Of a stretch of DNA of 64,000 nucleotides, positions 36,101-46,137 are shown in pieces (within the stretch, counting starts at the first letter, position 1; every line of letters starts with the position of its first letter). The translations under genes and the position numbers were made by a program. The stretch spans positions 71,282,412-71,346,411 of the forward strand of contig NC_092879.1 of NCBI RefSeq assembly GCF_028372415.1, written 5' to 3'. The notes beneath the pieces were generated by a model, which worked only from the letters and a program-made list of their open reading frames with translations, was not told the DNA's origin and searched no databases. The stretch comes from Notamacropus eugenii. Its lineage: Eukaryota; Chordata; Mammalia; Diprotodontia; Macropodidae.

Positions 36101-37600
36101 CCAAGAAAGAAGTTACACCATCTTGTCTTTTTGTCATTTTCTCAGCTCCCGAGAAGGAGGATTGGCTGTTGAAGAGGGGGGTGGTACGGAGATCGCTGCC
36201 TTGAAAAAGCAGGTGAGATACTGGGGGTGGGGGGAATCAAGCTACCAGGGCCTCTACAGTCTCATGTTGGACTCATGGTCTCAGGAAGAAGATCCTGGAG
36301 CCCTTCATGAGACGGACAGGGCCCTATAGGTTCTGAAAGCTCAGGGACTTTCAGGGGTCATCTATGCTAGCCTTCTTTACGATTCAGAACTCTCCCTCAA
36401 GCATCATAAGACCTGTCTACTTGAAGATTTCCAAAGATGGCAAGCTTGCTGCCTCAAGAGGCAGCCTACTCTTTTGTTGGACAGTTCTGATTTTTAGGAA
36501 GTTCTTCTTTATTTAACTGAAATCTGCTTCTCATAGCTCCCTGAGAGGGAAGCTGAGATCATTCAGCATAGCATAAGCAAGGCAATGCCCATCTTTTTAC
36601 CCCTGGGACTTGATTTGATTTGGAGTTGGAGGCCCTGGGGTTGAAACCTAGCCCAACTGCTTATTACTGCCTAGATGACCATGGACAAGTGACTTCTCCC
36701 CTCTGGGTCTCAGTTTTCCCATTTATAAAGTGAAGGGGTTGGATTGGATCAGTAGTGTCCAATTCGAATAGAAACTGGGCCACTAATCCCTATATAAGCA
36801 TCCCTGTGGGCTACATGTTGACTTCATGTATCTCTGTTTTATCATTATTATTGTTGGCTTTTCTTAAGTATTTCCCAATGACATTTGAATCTGGTTCAGC
36901 TGCACTCTGGAGTGGCACCTCTGGACTAAATGATATCTGAGAGTCCTTCCAGCTCAAAATTCCGGTCTACAGGCATTTAGGGAGTGACTAGTAATGGAAA
37001 AAAGTGGGGGTGGGGCGAAAGCAGGCCTCACCATTGATCTGCCTGGCTGGCTTAGGAAATTTGGCTCAGTTTCCTCAAGTTTCTGGTAGTCTCTGGCATG
37101 ACTGGGAAAGCTAGTGTTGGGTCCTGAAGTAGGATCATGCCAGGAAGATCTTGGGGGCTGGGCAGACAAAGGGGAACAGCCTTCTCTTTGCTTCTGATGA
37201 AACCCCAATGTACACTTTTCCTTTTGTGTGCTAGTGTGTCTCCTTTCAACTTCCCCTGTGCCATGGTGATCTAGTTATTGATTTTTCAGCCTTTATCTTC
37301 GGAGAACTTGGGCTTTCTTCACAGCCCCATTCATAACCCATGACTGCCCCACTGAAACCTTACACATCTTCCCCAGACCTCCTCCTTCCCCATTGGCAGC
37401 CCTCAGCCTTGGGCCTCACTGACTCCCCTATGTGGGTCTCTCTCTTTTCTCTCTTTGTCTCTTTGCAGCTGCATAAGATCTCTGGGAGACTGCAGGCTCT
37501 GGAGGCCCGCTGCAGCGGCTGGCGTCAGAAGGAGTTCCTGCTCTATTCTGCTCTGATCTCAGCCTGTGTTATTAACACATGGCTCTGGATGAGACGTTAA
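20981..37600 (+). CDS. FATE1: FATE1-like protein, MFF (Miff) family, tail-anchored
   Basis: Five coding exons join in phase: 20981-21179, 23431-23576, 25872-25960, 36146-36212, 37469-37600, giving about 210 residues (human FATE1 183). All introns are GT-AG. In human, FATE1 sits at ER-mitochondria contacts in testis and adrenal, where it uncouples the organelles and limits calcium transfer and apoptosis. Residues 16-25 (DMNLTEAISQ) resemble the N-terminal MFF motif MEYTEGISQ. Residues 160-181 (IAALKKQLHKISGRLQALEA) form the family's coiled coil. Residues 190-210 are a C-terminal membrane anchor ending NTWLWMRR, as in MFF (NSWLWFRR) and FATE1 (NLWLWMNQ). CNGA2 lies directly downstream, as on human Xq28, which favours FATE1 over MFF. 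The start is uncertain: an acceptor-like site (CCTTCCTCTTCTCAG, ending 20972) precedes the ATG at 20981, but the frame is open back to an ATG at 20645 with a better Kozak context. The middle of the protein is poorly conserved. Confidence 0.8.
21216..21297. repeat. (GT)n microsatellite in FATE1 intron 1
   Basis: About 80 bases of GT starting 37 bases after the exon 1 donor, on the transcribed-sense strand, so the pre-mRNA carries a long UG repeat. Confidence 0.95.
21298..23430. other. Remainder of FATE1 intron 1
   Basis: No second gene supported. It contains SINE remnants in reverse orientation at about 22215-22460 and 22600-22720, and an old interspersed repeat (about 22800-22925, TACTTACTAGGTACCAAGAT) of the type seen again near 25570, 26660 and 58985. 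Short ORFs lack domains or splice logic. Confidence 0.5.
23431..23576 (+). CDS. FATE1: FATE1 coding exon 2
   Basis: Acceptor CTTTTCTCCCTAG and donor CTG|GTAACG. It encodes a Ser/Asn-rich segment (STYLSDILAPTPSLTTNN) ending SSIKARNL, on a codon boundary. No domain is recognised. It is flanked by a long GT repeat upstream and a long CA repeat downstream. Confidence 0.7.
23649..23722. repeat. (CA)n microsatellite in FATE1 intron 2
   Basis: About 37 uninterrupted CA units starting about 72 bases after the exon 2 donor, so the pre-mRNA carries a long CA repeat. It is complementary to the UG repeat in intron 1. Confidence 0.95.
24354..24434. repeat. Perfect 25-bp inverted repeat (hairpin)
   Basis: Bases 24354-24378 are the exact reverse complement of 24410-24434, with a 31-base loop. 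The arm begins AAAGGCCTACTGACATC. It lies in FATE1 intron 2. A MITE core or a small-RNA hairpin would both fit; nothing in the sequence decides. A short direct repeat GTACCCAAAAA x2 (about 24333-24356) precedes it. Confidence 0.8.
24665..24940 (+). repeat. MIR-type SINE, sense
   Basis: Ordered match to MIR: TGGATAGAGTGCTGGGCCTA, ACTTACTAGCTTTGTCACCC, CTCAGTTTCTTCATCTGTAA, GTACCTACCTCCCAGGGTCG and CATATAGTAAGCG. Confidence 0.8.
25095..25425 (+). mobile_element. Old L2-like LINE fragment
   Basis: Reads like a mid-3' part of L2: GCTGCCACCTTAACTCAGG, GAGCCTCCTAATTGGTCTCC and AAGGCCCTCCACAATTTGGT. The 147-codon ORF here is coincidental. It lies in FATE1 intron 2, upstream of exon 3. Confidence 0.6.
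25872..25960 (+). CDS. FATE1: FATE1 coding exon 3
   Basis: Acceptor TTTCTCTGGCCCTAG and donor AATGG|GTAAGT. It encodes ISPVVKVMKDKACGDD and an acidic stretch, and ends with two bases of a Gly codon completed by the next exon. Confidence 0.75.
26750..27190 (+). mobile_element. L2 LINE 3' end
   Basis: Strong match to the L2 3' end: CCTACAGGAAGCTTTCCTC, TAAGTTCCTTGAGGGCAGGG, AGCACAGTGCCTGGCACATA and GCTTAATAAATGTTGATTG. It is 5'-truncated, as usual. Confidence 0.85.
27225..27450 (+). repeat. MIR-type SINE, sense
   Basis: Contains CTGGACTTGGAGTCAGGAAG, ACTGGCTGTGTGACTATGGG and GTACCTGCCTCAATAGGTTG. Diverged. Confidence 0.7.
27870..30510. repeat. Decayed tandem array 3, about 40 units near 65 bp
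   Basis: A block like GGAGATAGAGTGGCATTG is followed by a run of TA/CA dinucleotides (TATATACATACACACAT) and recurs about 40 times; clear copies lie near 28020, 28818, 28890, 29085, 29680, 29780, 29940, 29975 and 30270. Spacing varies from about 35 to 90 bases. A SINE is inserted at 28197-28405. Predicted Tyr/Cys/Ile/His-rich ORFs on both strands come from the dinucleotide runs. It lies in FATE1 intron 3. Confidence 0.8.
28197..28405 (-). repeat. Marsupial CORE-type SINE inserted in array 3
   Basis: Reverse-orientation copy: TTGTTGTTTAGTCATTCCAG, GTTTGCCATTTCCTTCTCAT, CAGATGAGAAAACTGAGGCA and CCAGGGTCACACAACTGG, ending CTCAGCTGCCCC. Array units resume on both sides. Confidence 0.85.
31474..31530. 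repeat. (GT)n microsatellite
   Basis: About 28 uninterrupted GT units in FATE1 intron 3. Confidence 0.95.
33054..33131. repeat. (GT)n with GTATGT hexamer section
   Basis: GT tract whose second half (about 33080-33125) is a regular TATGTG hexamer repeat, followed again by GT. This mixed structure is typical of a microsatellite that has mutated and re-expanded. Confidence 0.93.
34685..35044. mobile_element. Mariner-like MITE with AT-rich core
   Basis: About 360 bp with inverted ends. The right end read in reverse starts GGTGTTCCAAAAGTCTTAG and continues to CTTAAGCTTTAATTGC; the left end reads GGAGTACTCTAAAAGTC and CTTAAGCTTTAACAGC. TA lies close to both ends, as mariner targets TA. The core is AT-rich and repeats TTAAGATAATAAACATT several times. 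There is no transposase ORF. Tc1/mariner membership is inferred from the GTGTNCCAAAAGT terminus. Confidence 0.6.
36146..36212 (+). CDS. FATE1: FATE1 coding exon 4
   Basis: Acceptor TTTGTCATTTTCTCAG and donor AAGCAG|GTGAGA. It encodes the start of the coiled coil, ending TEIAALKKQ, which parallels VDAASLRRQ in MFF. It lies more than 10 kb from exon 3. Confidence 0.85.
36610..36760 (+). repeat. MIR-type SINE fragment
   Basis: Contains TGATTTGGAGTTGGAGGCCC, GACAAGTGACTTCTCCCC and CTCAGTTTTCCCATTTATAA. Diverged; in FATE1 intron 4. Confidence 0.55.
37469..37600 (+). CDS. FATE1: FATE1 last coding exon, coiled coil and tail anchor
   Basis: Acceptor TTTGTCTCTTTGCAG. It encodes LHKISGRLQALEARC, WRQKE, and a hydrophobic 16-18 residue anchor closed by WLWMRR and TAA. 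This is the most diagnostic part of the gene: the WRxxE-hydrophobic-WLWM layout matches FATE1 and MFF. Confidence 0.92.
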   Translation: MHKISGRLQALEARCSGWRQKEFLLYSALISACVINTWLWMRR

Positions 37601-38256
37601 TTCAGATTGGCCTTTCTGAATGCCTAGAGGGCATGGATGGCGGGGGAATGTTGGGGAAGTATTCTAAACTGCATTAGCAAACATAGATTGAACCTTTGGT
37701 CCTCCAGAGGTTCCATGGAAAAGGCCACCTTTAAAATAATTTCATGGAACAAGTGGTACTAGTGTTATTGTGGGCAGCAATGGTGTTCAAGGGGTCAAAG
37801 GGGAGATGGTATCTTGTCCTGTTGGGGTGGGAGGTAGGGAAAGACCACCCCAATCCCTGGGAAAACAAAGAGACCTAAGCAAACGTTGCCTCTCAGTGCA
37901 CTGTGGCAGCAGGTGTTCTGGCTACTCTTTTGACTAATATTTCAGGGGGGATGAATTTGGCGTACTATCCCCTTCTGATGAGGAAGGGCTTTTGGGTCAA
38001 CGCAGCAGGATTCATTTCAGCTTTGTGTTGTTGGACCTGAAGGGGCTGGTGTGCTGGGGTTGTGCCCCTCCTGTTGGACCATCCAAGCAGCCATCTTGAC
38101 TCACATTAGGACCATCAGCCTTAGCCCAGACTTCCCCTGCCTGCTCTTGTGATTTGACCTGTTGCTGCTTACACATCTGTCTCCAAACCTAACCCTTCTT
38201 CCCTCTTCACCTGAGAAAGCTGCCTGGAGTGTGTGCTTGTGCGCATGTGCATCTCT

Positions 38257-38258
<2 letters not shown>

Positions 38259-38296
<38 letters not shown>
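38259..38296. repeat. (GT)n microsatellite
   Basis: About 19 GT units, 0.66 kb past the FATE1 stop, so possibly in its 3' UTR. Confidence 0.9.
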
Positions 38297-38298
<2 letters not shown>

Positions 38299-38824
38299 TT
38301 GCAGGAAAAGTAAAGCTGAAAATATGTTGTGAAACACCAGTGCCCCTTGGGGAGCAATTTAGCTGAGAACCAAACACAAGCAAACAAACAGGTGCTTCAT
38401 GACCCTGGAGAAAGTCCTCTTGTGACTTCGGTCAGCTACAGGCAGAGACTTGGCCTAGGAGCCAGGCTGCTAACTGCTTGGGCTTTCCTATAGCCCCTTT
38501 CCTATCCTTTAAGGTCTTCCAGAGACCCAATATCCTGGGCCATGTCAGCTGTTTCCTGTCCCCAGGGCTCACCCCAGGGGGACCAGGGAGAACCATCCAG
38601 GTGGAGTATGGGAGGAAACACAAAATTAGAGGCTCTTTTCTTCCCTCCCTCCCAAATCAGTGGACTGCCTCAGTGGGCAGTGATGGCATTCAAGGGGTCA
38701 AAGGTGAGATATCTGCTGAGGAGACCCAGAGACACAGCTGTTCCTTCTGGGGAAGAAGCTAGCTTCTCAGAAAAGTTGTCTGGTAGTGAGTGTAGGCAAA
38801 CCCAAATACCCCACATGCTAGGAC

Positions 38825-38830
38825 AATAAA
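38825..38830 (+). terminator. Candidate FATE1 poly(A) signal
   Basis: AATAAA about 1.2 kb after the FATE1 stop. A second AATAAA lies at 39165-39170. Neither can be preferred from sequence alone. Confidence 0.3.
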
Positions 38831-41439
38831 AGAACCGAGTTCTTGCCTACTTCACAAGAGGCTGGGCCTTTAGTGTCCTAGGAAGGAAGTGGAGAAACTC
38901 CTAGTTTCTCGTTTTTTATCCCAGCTCTACCACTTTTCTCCTGGGGCTGACCTCAGATGGTTCTTCTACCCTCTTAGTGCAGTGACTCAATTTCCTCAGC
39001 ACAAATTACATGCTGTTGGCTTGGTTAAGAAGAATAACTCAGATCGTAGGCAGATTCTTTAGGACAGACTTTATTCCAAAGTCCTTTGAAATAATTGCCC
39101 CCTCTCAAAAGTTTCCCATAAACAAGCTTTTCTTTCTTGTCCCCAACCTCAACAGAAGCTGAGAAATAAATGGTGCTAAAATTGTGTAGGGTAAGTGTGG
39201 TCAGGGGCTAGTCATTATTTCTATAGCTTCCCTTCTGCTTTCATTAGCTCATCTAGCTCATCATTAGCTCATATCTAGTAGACCCATCACTTTCCTTGTC
39301 CCCTGGCAGGGGTGGCGCTCCTGGGGTATAGTCAACCCTGTGTTATGGGCCACTCATACATTTTTCAGTCTCCTTGTCCTGGTCTGAGCTTCTCTGCCCA
39401 CTTCACCAAGAACTACTAAGTGGATGTGCTCAACACCATTTTCTCTACCCCCACCTCCTTCCCTGGGCCTGTAGCAAAACAGAGGCTGTGGTCCTAGTTA
39501 CCTGGAGCTGAACAACCCCCTTTTCGTAGGCTCATGTACCTCCCCTGCCTTTGATTCCCCAGACAAAAAGCTAGGCATGATTAACTCCTGTGAAGTATAC
39601 CTCCTGAGAGCTCCCAGGAGGGCAGGAGGGGCCTCACACACAGCCAGCCAGCAGAGAGCAGAAAGCCATCTGTCTGCCTGTTTGCCCTCCTGACTCCGAG
39701 TGAGTCAGGAAGCTCGCCTGGGGTCCTATGCCACCCCAGCAGCTGACAACTGTCCCTGGGGGGTGACTCAGGCTATGCCCACTCACTAGTGGCTTTACCC
39801 AGCAATGTGCAGATCGCAAATCTTCCTGTTGAGCTTCTAAGCCATTCCCATGATGAGTTCTTCCAAGCTGCTCCCCAACATTGTCATTCTGATGGGCAGC
39901 AGGAAAGCCTGGGAGACTTGCTGATGCGGTGAGGTAGGCATCCAGGGCACAGGATCAGGCCAGGACCTCTGGAGCCAGGGTTTTGCATTAAGGACCTCAG
40001 TGCTGTGCCTTAGAACGAAGATCTTACTTGCCTTGGGGCTACTTGAACATTGATCAGGGCTACAAAATACTGCATTCTCAAGACTGACTGCTAAGGAAAA
40101 GGTAAGCATCTTGGGGGCTTGGGGATTTGGGTCCTTTTCAGGAAATCCATAATATGGAAATCATAATATATTAGAGCTAGAAAAGCCCTTAGAGCCCTTA
40201 GAAAAGACCATAGAACCATGGCATGTCAACTGTAGAAGGGACTTCACGAGTTATCCAGTCTAATGCCTTCTTTTTTTCTGTTTGGGGATGTTGTACCCTG
40301 GCTAGAAGGCACAAGGTGAAAGGTACCTGGTGGTTCAGGCATCTGGCTATATCCTGATGAAAGTGCCTGGGAGAACCTTCATTATTAACCAGGGGTAACA
40401 GAACCAGGTAACTTCCCCCAGAGCCCAAGATGCTGAGGGACAGACCTATTAATTTGCTCAAGGGGATTGAACATAGTGCCAAACTAAGACTGGCTTATTG
40501 ACCAGGAGCAGGTAGGGAGTGGGGTCAGTGGGGAAGCTTCTCATTGAAAGGAAACAGGGAAAGTTTGGGGGCTTGAGTATTGAAAAGGCCTCTACAGTGT
40601 GGTCAGTTCAAGTATCCACACATCTGTGTTTTGATGAGCACTCTTCCTTCAGAGAGAGGATTTTCTCAGTGAAGGCAACGTCTCTGGAAGGATCTTGATG
40701 GAATCACGCTGTATGTATTTAGGACTACTTGCCCATATCCAGTATCTACCATCTCTTCCCATAGCCCACCCTGTATCAGCTGTGTGTGGACTGGGGTCTC
40801 TGGGTTCAAGTGTGTCTTTAAATTAAGAGAAATGGTCTTAAGGGGAGATCAGAACCTACAAGTCTCTTAGCAAGACAACTAATTTCCAGGGTAGGGAGCT
40901 TCTCAGAGGCATTCCCAGGTGGTATGAAATCAACAGCATGGTTCTCCTGGGAAATTGAACTGGGTTCTGTTGGGGGGGGGGCACTTTTTTCCCTGCTGCA
41001 TCTTTCTACAAACTTCTGATACCCCAGGTCCTGGGACACCACACCATTCGCATCTCTCTTGGTTCAGTTTGCCAGTTCCAAGTGCCACTGGAAGCAAATG
41101 GACATAGAACAAAGTTACTGGGGACACACTCTGAATGTGGTTGATAATGTTCTCATGTACCCCCTCTCAGGGTTCCGTGAATTCTCTACCTGTGCCCACC
41201 AAGACCAGTATTCCCATTCATTCAGAGACAGTATGGTGCCGTGGAAAGAATCCTGAATTTCAGTCACAGTGAAATTGACTCTGCTGCCTACTGTGGGAGC
41301 CTCTGCTACTCCCTTCTCATTTCTCATTCAGATGAAGGGGGGAGTGATGGATTATTCTGGGGTCTATGACTTTGTTTTTCAAATATTTTGATCATTATTT
41401 TAGTATAGTTTTTTTTCTTTTGCAATCTTAAACATTTCA

Positions 41440-41735
41440 TTTTATGAATTTAAAGCCATGGTTCTGAAAAGGGATCCATAAGCTTCTCCAGACATCCTTT
41501 TGTTTAGTCATTTTCAGTCATGTCTGAGAGATACTGGAGAGGTTTACCATTTCCTTCTCCACTGCATTTTACAGATGAGGAAACTGAAGTAAGCAAGGTT
41601 AAGTGACTTACCTAGGGTCACATATCTAGTAAATGTTTGAGGTTGGATTTGAACTCAGGTCTTCCTGACTCCAGGCCCAGCTCTCTATCCACTGTGCCAC
41701 TTAGCTGCTATGCCAAGGGATCTAGGATGCAATAA
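41440..41735 (+). repeat. hAT-like repeat split by a SINE
   Basis: The left part (GGGATCCATAAGCTTCTCC, then AGAC) and the right part (ATGCCAAGGGATCTAGGATG) are the two halves of the core seen whole at 6325, separated by the SINE at 41507-41718. This fixes the relative age: the hAT-like repeat is older than the SINE. Confidence 0.6.
41507..41718 (-). repeat. Marsupial CORE-type SINE, nested
   Basis: Reverse-orientation, well preserved: TTAGTCATTTTCAGTCATGT, ACCATTTCCTTCTCCACTGC, TTTTACAGATGAGGAAACTG, TTTGAACTCAGGTCTTCCTG and TCTCTATCCACTGTGCCACT. Confidence 0.85.
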
Positions 41736-42819
41736 AATCTGAGGAGAACTGGCACTCTGAGGTACCTTCCAGGTCTTAATCCTATGATCCTAGGCCAGAT
41801 CAAGTCATTGTGTGTGTGTGTGTTTGAGAGAGACAGACAGATGAACAGAGACAGAGAGAGACAAAAAGAGACCCAGGGAGAAACAGAGATCCAGAGACAA
41901 GACCTCCTTCCTCTTTGACTCTGCTGTATTTTGGCCAGAGCTATGAGCCTCCCCAAAGCTTCCATGGTTTAGTCTGGATGGTCTAGTCCTAATTTGCTGT
42001 CCTCTCTGCTTCAGCCTATACTTCCTTTCCTAGTTTACCATTCCAAACAGACATTTCTTGTTGTGCCCACAGAAGAGCCTTAGTATCCAAGCACCAGGCA
42101 CTGCCCAGGGGTGGGGTCCTCCACTGAAGCATTTCATAAACATTTACATGTTAGTGCTTGGGATATGATTCGTTCAATTGAATATCTAATTTGCCAGGAT
42201 GTCACTGAACCTCCCCCATTCTGGGTTTGGTGTGGGATTCAGCACTCAGTGCTTTTTTTTCTCCTACCAAGCAGACCCCCTCCCCTCCGGTGTGTTCACA
42301 GACACCCCTCAACCCACCGATGGTAATGAATCAGTGTGGAGAAGCAACATGGTGTGGTTAAAAAAAGACAAAAAAGGCAGTGGTCTCCAAGTCATTTGCC
42401 CTGGGTTTAAAAGTTCCAGTTCTGCACAGGGTGACCTCAGTGACCTCCAGGGCTCATTTTTGCTTCTGTAAATTATGTGTGTATGTGTGTGTGTGGGGGG
42501 AGGGGGGCTCAACTTGATAATCCCTAAGGTCCCTTAACCCTTTGGAATTCTATGGTTCTGATAGTTTCTTATGGAGTAAACTGTAAATTATTCAAAGCTG
42601 TTTGAACTCCAGGTAACTTAGACCAGTGGTGAGGTCACTAAATCATCCATTAAGTCCCTGGTAGGTCACATATTGACTTAGAAATCCATCTATTAATATT
42701 ATCTTTGTTAGATTGTATTTTGATTTATTTTGTCAAACATTTCCAAACTACATTTGAGTCTAGTTTGGGTCAGTGCTTAGAAGGCCAGAGGTAAAGGATT
42801 CAAGGCGATTCTGTGGATT

Positions 42820-42918
42820 TAAAAACATAATTCTGAGAAGAGGTTCATAGGTTTCATCAGATTGGCCAAGGAGTCCAGGACACACAAAACAACTGTCAAG
42901 AACTCTTGCTGTAGGGCA
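42820..42918 (+). repeat. hAT-like repeat fragment
   Basis: Carries AAACATAATTCTGAGAAG, TTCATAGGTTTCATCAGATT and the end TCAAGAACTCTTGCT, matching the family at 6325. Confidence 0.5.
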
Positions 42919-44769
42919 GCTAACTCCCTCATTTGACTGATAGGCGAAGTGAAGGCCAGATAGGGGAGAAGACTCACCCGGGGCCACACATCAAGTTAGG
43001 GGCAGAGCTACCACTAGAAACTATCTCCTGAGAGGGTCTGAACCTCCAGGAGGTATATAGAAGCAGGTCAGGGAAAAGAGAAAGCCCAGAATGAGGCAGC
43101 ATTTTTGTGAGTGAGCTGTAACATTCCTGGAGTGTTTTGATCTCCCCAGTGTAGATTTGCATTTCTGTGAGTGAAATGTACAGAGCTAATTCAGCCTTCT
43201 CCTCAGTCCAGTAAGTGTAGCAAATATGGAGATGGATATCTCTACCCCCAGGGCACTGTCATCTTTGGCTCAGTGTTGCTGGTACATGACCATCAGGGAT
43301 ATTTGGTTTCCTTTTCTTTTGCTGGTTCCTGATTTTTTTCTCTTGAATTTCTTAATCCTTGCTCCTAAATCCTCCCTCCTCCCAGCTTTCTGTTCTCATC
43401 TCACTATGCCAATCCTGTATTCAGGAGGAGGGGGAGGGCTTTGTTAGTGGCTTCCTTCAAATGGCCCGAATGCCACCTTCCTAGGGGCCCTTCCCACCCA
43501 CATTGGCAAGGTTCCAGAATTGACTAGACCACCGAAGTAGTATCTTTGTGTGGCTGCTGGTCTGATGGTGCTAGGAGTCTCTTGGGCTTCTGGAGTAAAG
43601 GACATCAGAAATGACGTTTGGCACCAGATTCCAGAACGAATTACACTCCCAGAAGTAGCAAGGAAATCTTTCTCACCAACTGAATGCCTGAGCTTGGTCT
43701 CTCCCCAGATTTAGCTTTACTTATTAATGCCCGAATGCCATACTTCAGAGGATGAGAAGGATTTCTCCCCCTACCCCCAATGCTGCTGCCCCCTCTGGCC
43801 TGGCTTCTTACATAAAGGCAACAAGGTGTATAGAGCTTTAGTTGGAAATTTCAGTATTCCAAAAGTTAAGCAGCAATGTTTTCCCTGGTTAGTCCTAGAC
43901 TCTGTCTTCCTCTATTTGCCTGTTCTCTGATTACTCCTAACCTCCACCCACTGTCCTTCCTGTCTTGCTTTTGGAGGGGAAGCTCCTCTCCCCTGCTCCC
44001 AACCGTATCGCAGCCCCAGTGAACCAGTGTCTTGTGCCTTGAGGGATATCTTCCTCATCCCTAAAGGCTAACATTTGGCTCCTCTGATTTCTACAGACCA
44101 CCATAGAAAGGACAGAATCTAATGCCCATGTTCAGTAGAGCCTAGCTTTAAAAGCAGTGTCTTTACAGATTCACGGTCCAGCCCAAATAATGGGCAGCCT
44201 GGGCAGCCAAGCAGTATAGCATGGGGCTAGCAGGCTTGTCTTCCTTGATGCCAATCCCAGAGGTTAGGAACATGTCTCAAACATCCCCATTTCCTAAGAA
44301 TGATTAGTCATGGTGTATCAGCTATGGCTTAACTCTGAACCCTCTTCACATGTCTTTGGGTGTTTCCTCCCTTTGCCACTCCTCGAGGGCAATGAATACC
44401 AAAGCAGACTCCCTGCAGTGTAAAATAGGACTTCTTTTTATTTGATCTAAAACCACCTCTTTCCAGTGGCAGGGAATGCCTGTTCATCTCCTGTTGCTGG
44501 AGTATCTGACCAAGTCTGCTGTAATTGGAGTTGCCTTTCATGATTCAATAGACTGTGATCATTCCTTCTCTCCCTTCCCCTTCATCTCCCCAGTTTACTA
44601 TTCCCATTGTAACTCTCACAGAAGTGATCTCTACACACATCATTGGTAAATTGTTACTTCCTTGATCTCTTCTTGTCTCTTGCTCAGGTTTTGAAGTCTT
44701 TCACATTTGGCAGTGCTAATTCCCAGGCTCCCATGCCTCTTTCTTCAGATTAGCCATGCATGAGATGAC

Positions 44770-44945
44770 CATGTAGTATGGAGGAAAGAGTACTGGTTTG
44801 GGAGTTTGGAGAGACAGTTATGAGGTCTAATCTGGCTCTAGCTTGATATATGACCTCAGACAAGTGACTCCCTCTCAGGGGTCTCAGTTTTCTTCTCTGT
44901 ATAATGAGAGAAGGTTGGACTAGATCTGGAGGGAGAAGCTTCCCC
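44770..44945 (+). repeat. MIR-type SINE
   Basis: Sense copy with AGTATGGAGGAAAGAGTACT, GACCTCAGACAAGTGACTCC and GTCTCAGTTTTCTTCTCTGT. Confidence 0.6.
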
Positions 44946-45344
44946 TCCCCCTTTTCCTTTTAAATTAAAGAAAATATCAATTAAAGGGCACATTTTCTGT
45001 GGGTCAGTGATGCTCAGTTAGGAAAAAGAATTTCCCATCCCTGGACTACATTTTCTCTTAAGGTCTCTCCCAGCTCCACATTTCTGTATTTCAAATCTTG
45101 GCAAAGCATCATATGAGCGAACGTAGCTGGCTATCATATTGGGGGTACAGAGAGGCTACAGAGGAGACAGATGAGGTGGCATGGAGGGAATCATTTGAGG
45201 GAATGTTGGTGTGGCTGCCAATTGGGCTTGCTGTGTCTCTCCAGTGACCCAGGTATCAAACCTGAAGGGGTGCTATGACTGAAAAGGAGGGAGAATGAAT
45301 AGAAAGCCTAGGGCTATTGCTCAGAGCATGAAAAGGACTTCATT

Positions 45345-45482
45345 CCATGGGGTCACTGGCTCTAGAGCTAGAAGAGATCTCACAGGTTATCATTCAACAG
45401 AGGGGGACACTGAGGTCTGGAGAGGTGAAGTGACTTTCCCAGGGTCACCTGAAGTGGCTCCATGTCCAGAACTCTGTCCACT
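45345..45482 (-). repeat. SINE fragment
   Basis: Reverse-orientation piece with GCTAGAAGAGATCTCACAGG, GGACACTGAGGTCTGGAGAG and GACTTTCCCAGGGTCACC. Confidence 0.6.
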
Positions 45483-45680
45483 TTGTCCTGCTTCATGTCA
45501 AGGATCTCTTATCTGAAAGACCAGCTTTGTATATGTGGGGAGGGGGACAGAGTACAGATGACCCTAGGGAGGGATCTGTCCCCAAGGGAAGGGCCCCGTT
45601 GAGGACGTAACAAGTATAGCCTTCATCCCAAGCTAGGTCTACTGTGTTAATGGTTTAAGTGATATGAAGATGGTTGAAAG

Positions 45681-45711
45681 GTGTGTATGTGTGTGTGTGT
45701 GTGTGTGTGTG
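45681..45711. repeat. (GT)n microsatellite
   Basis: About 15 GT units followed by a G run, 0.6 kb before the CNGA2 start codon. Confidence 0.9.
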
Positions 45712-45901
45712 GGGGGTGGTTGGAGGGGTTTGGGAGGACTAGGCAACCCAGTGAGGCCCAAGTCAATAGAATTGCCTGGTCTGGTGTGAGCAGGAGCACT
45801 TGACTAGGTTTGTTTTCGTTGCCCGATTTCTATGACAAGAAGCCAAGCCCTCACCCCTCTGGGGGCCTTAGGAGGGAGGGGGTTTAGGGACAAGCTACTC
45901 T

Positions 45902-46137
45902 TCTCCCTTGGGGTTCCTTATTACTATCCAGGTGTCACAGCCCCACTGAGAGCAGCTTGTGGCTTCAGCAGGGATTGGGGAGCCTGTAGTCACCATGGTA
46001 ACAGCTTCAGCAACCACAGCTAGCTGGGAAAGGACTTCCACACTCTCTGTGCCAGGAATGGGCCAGGGGTGGGAGGTCAGGGAGTGTAGTGGAGCAGAGA
46101 GACCCTGTGGAAGGGGCAAGTGGGGGAGAATAAAAGG
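45902..46137 (+). promoter_or_regulatory. Possible CNGA2 promoter region
   Basis: A TATA-like ATAAAAGG (46130-46137) lies about 210 bases before the CNGA2 start codon, and TCCCTTGGGG (about 45903-45912) resembles the Olf-1/EBF site (TCCCNNGGGA), with one mismatch. EBF sites are known in promoters of olfactory transduction genes. Both motifs are short and could occur by chance; CNGA2 may also use a noncoding exon further upstream. Confidence 0.25.

Larger units (their letters stand above)
30511..36145. other. Remainder of FATE1 intron 3
   Basis: No further exon or gene is supported over 5.6 kb. It holds GT repeats (31474-31530, 33054-33131), MIR-like fragments around 32440-32600, a MITE at 34685-35044, and otherwise unique-looking sequence. 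An alternative FATE1 exon cannot be excluded. Confidence 0.5.
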
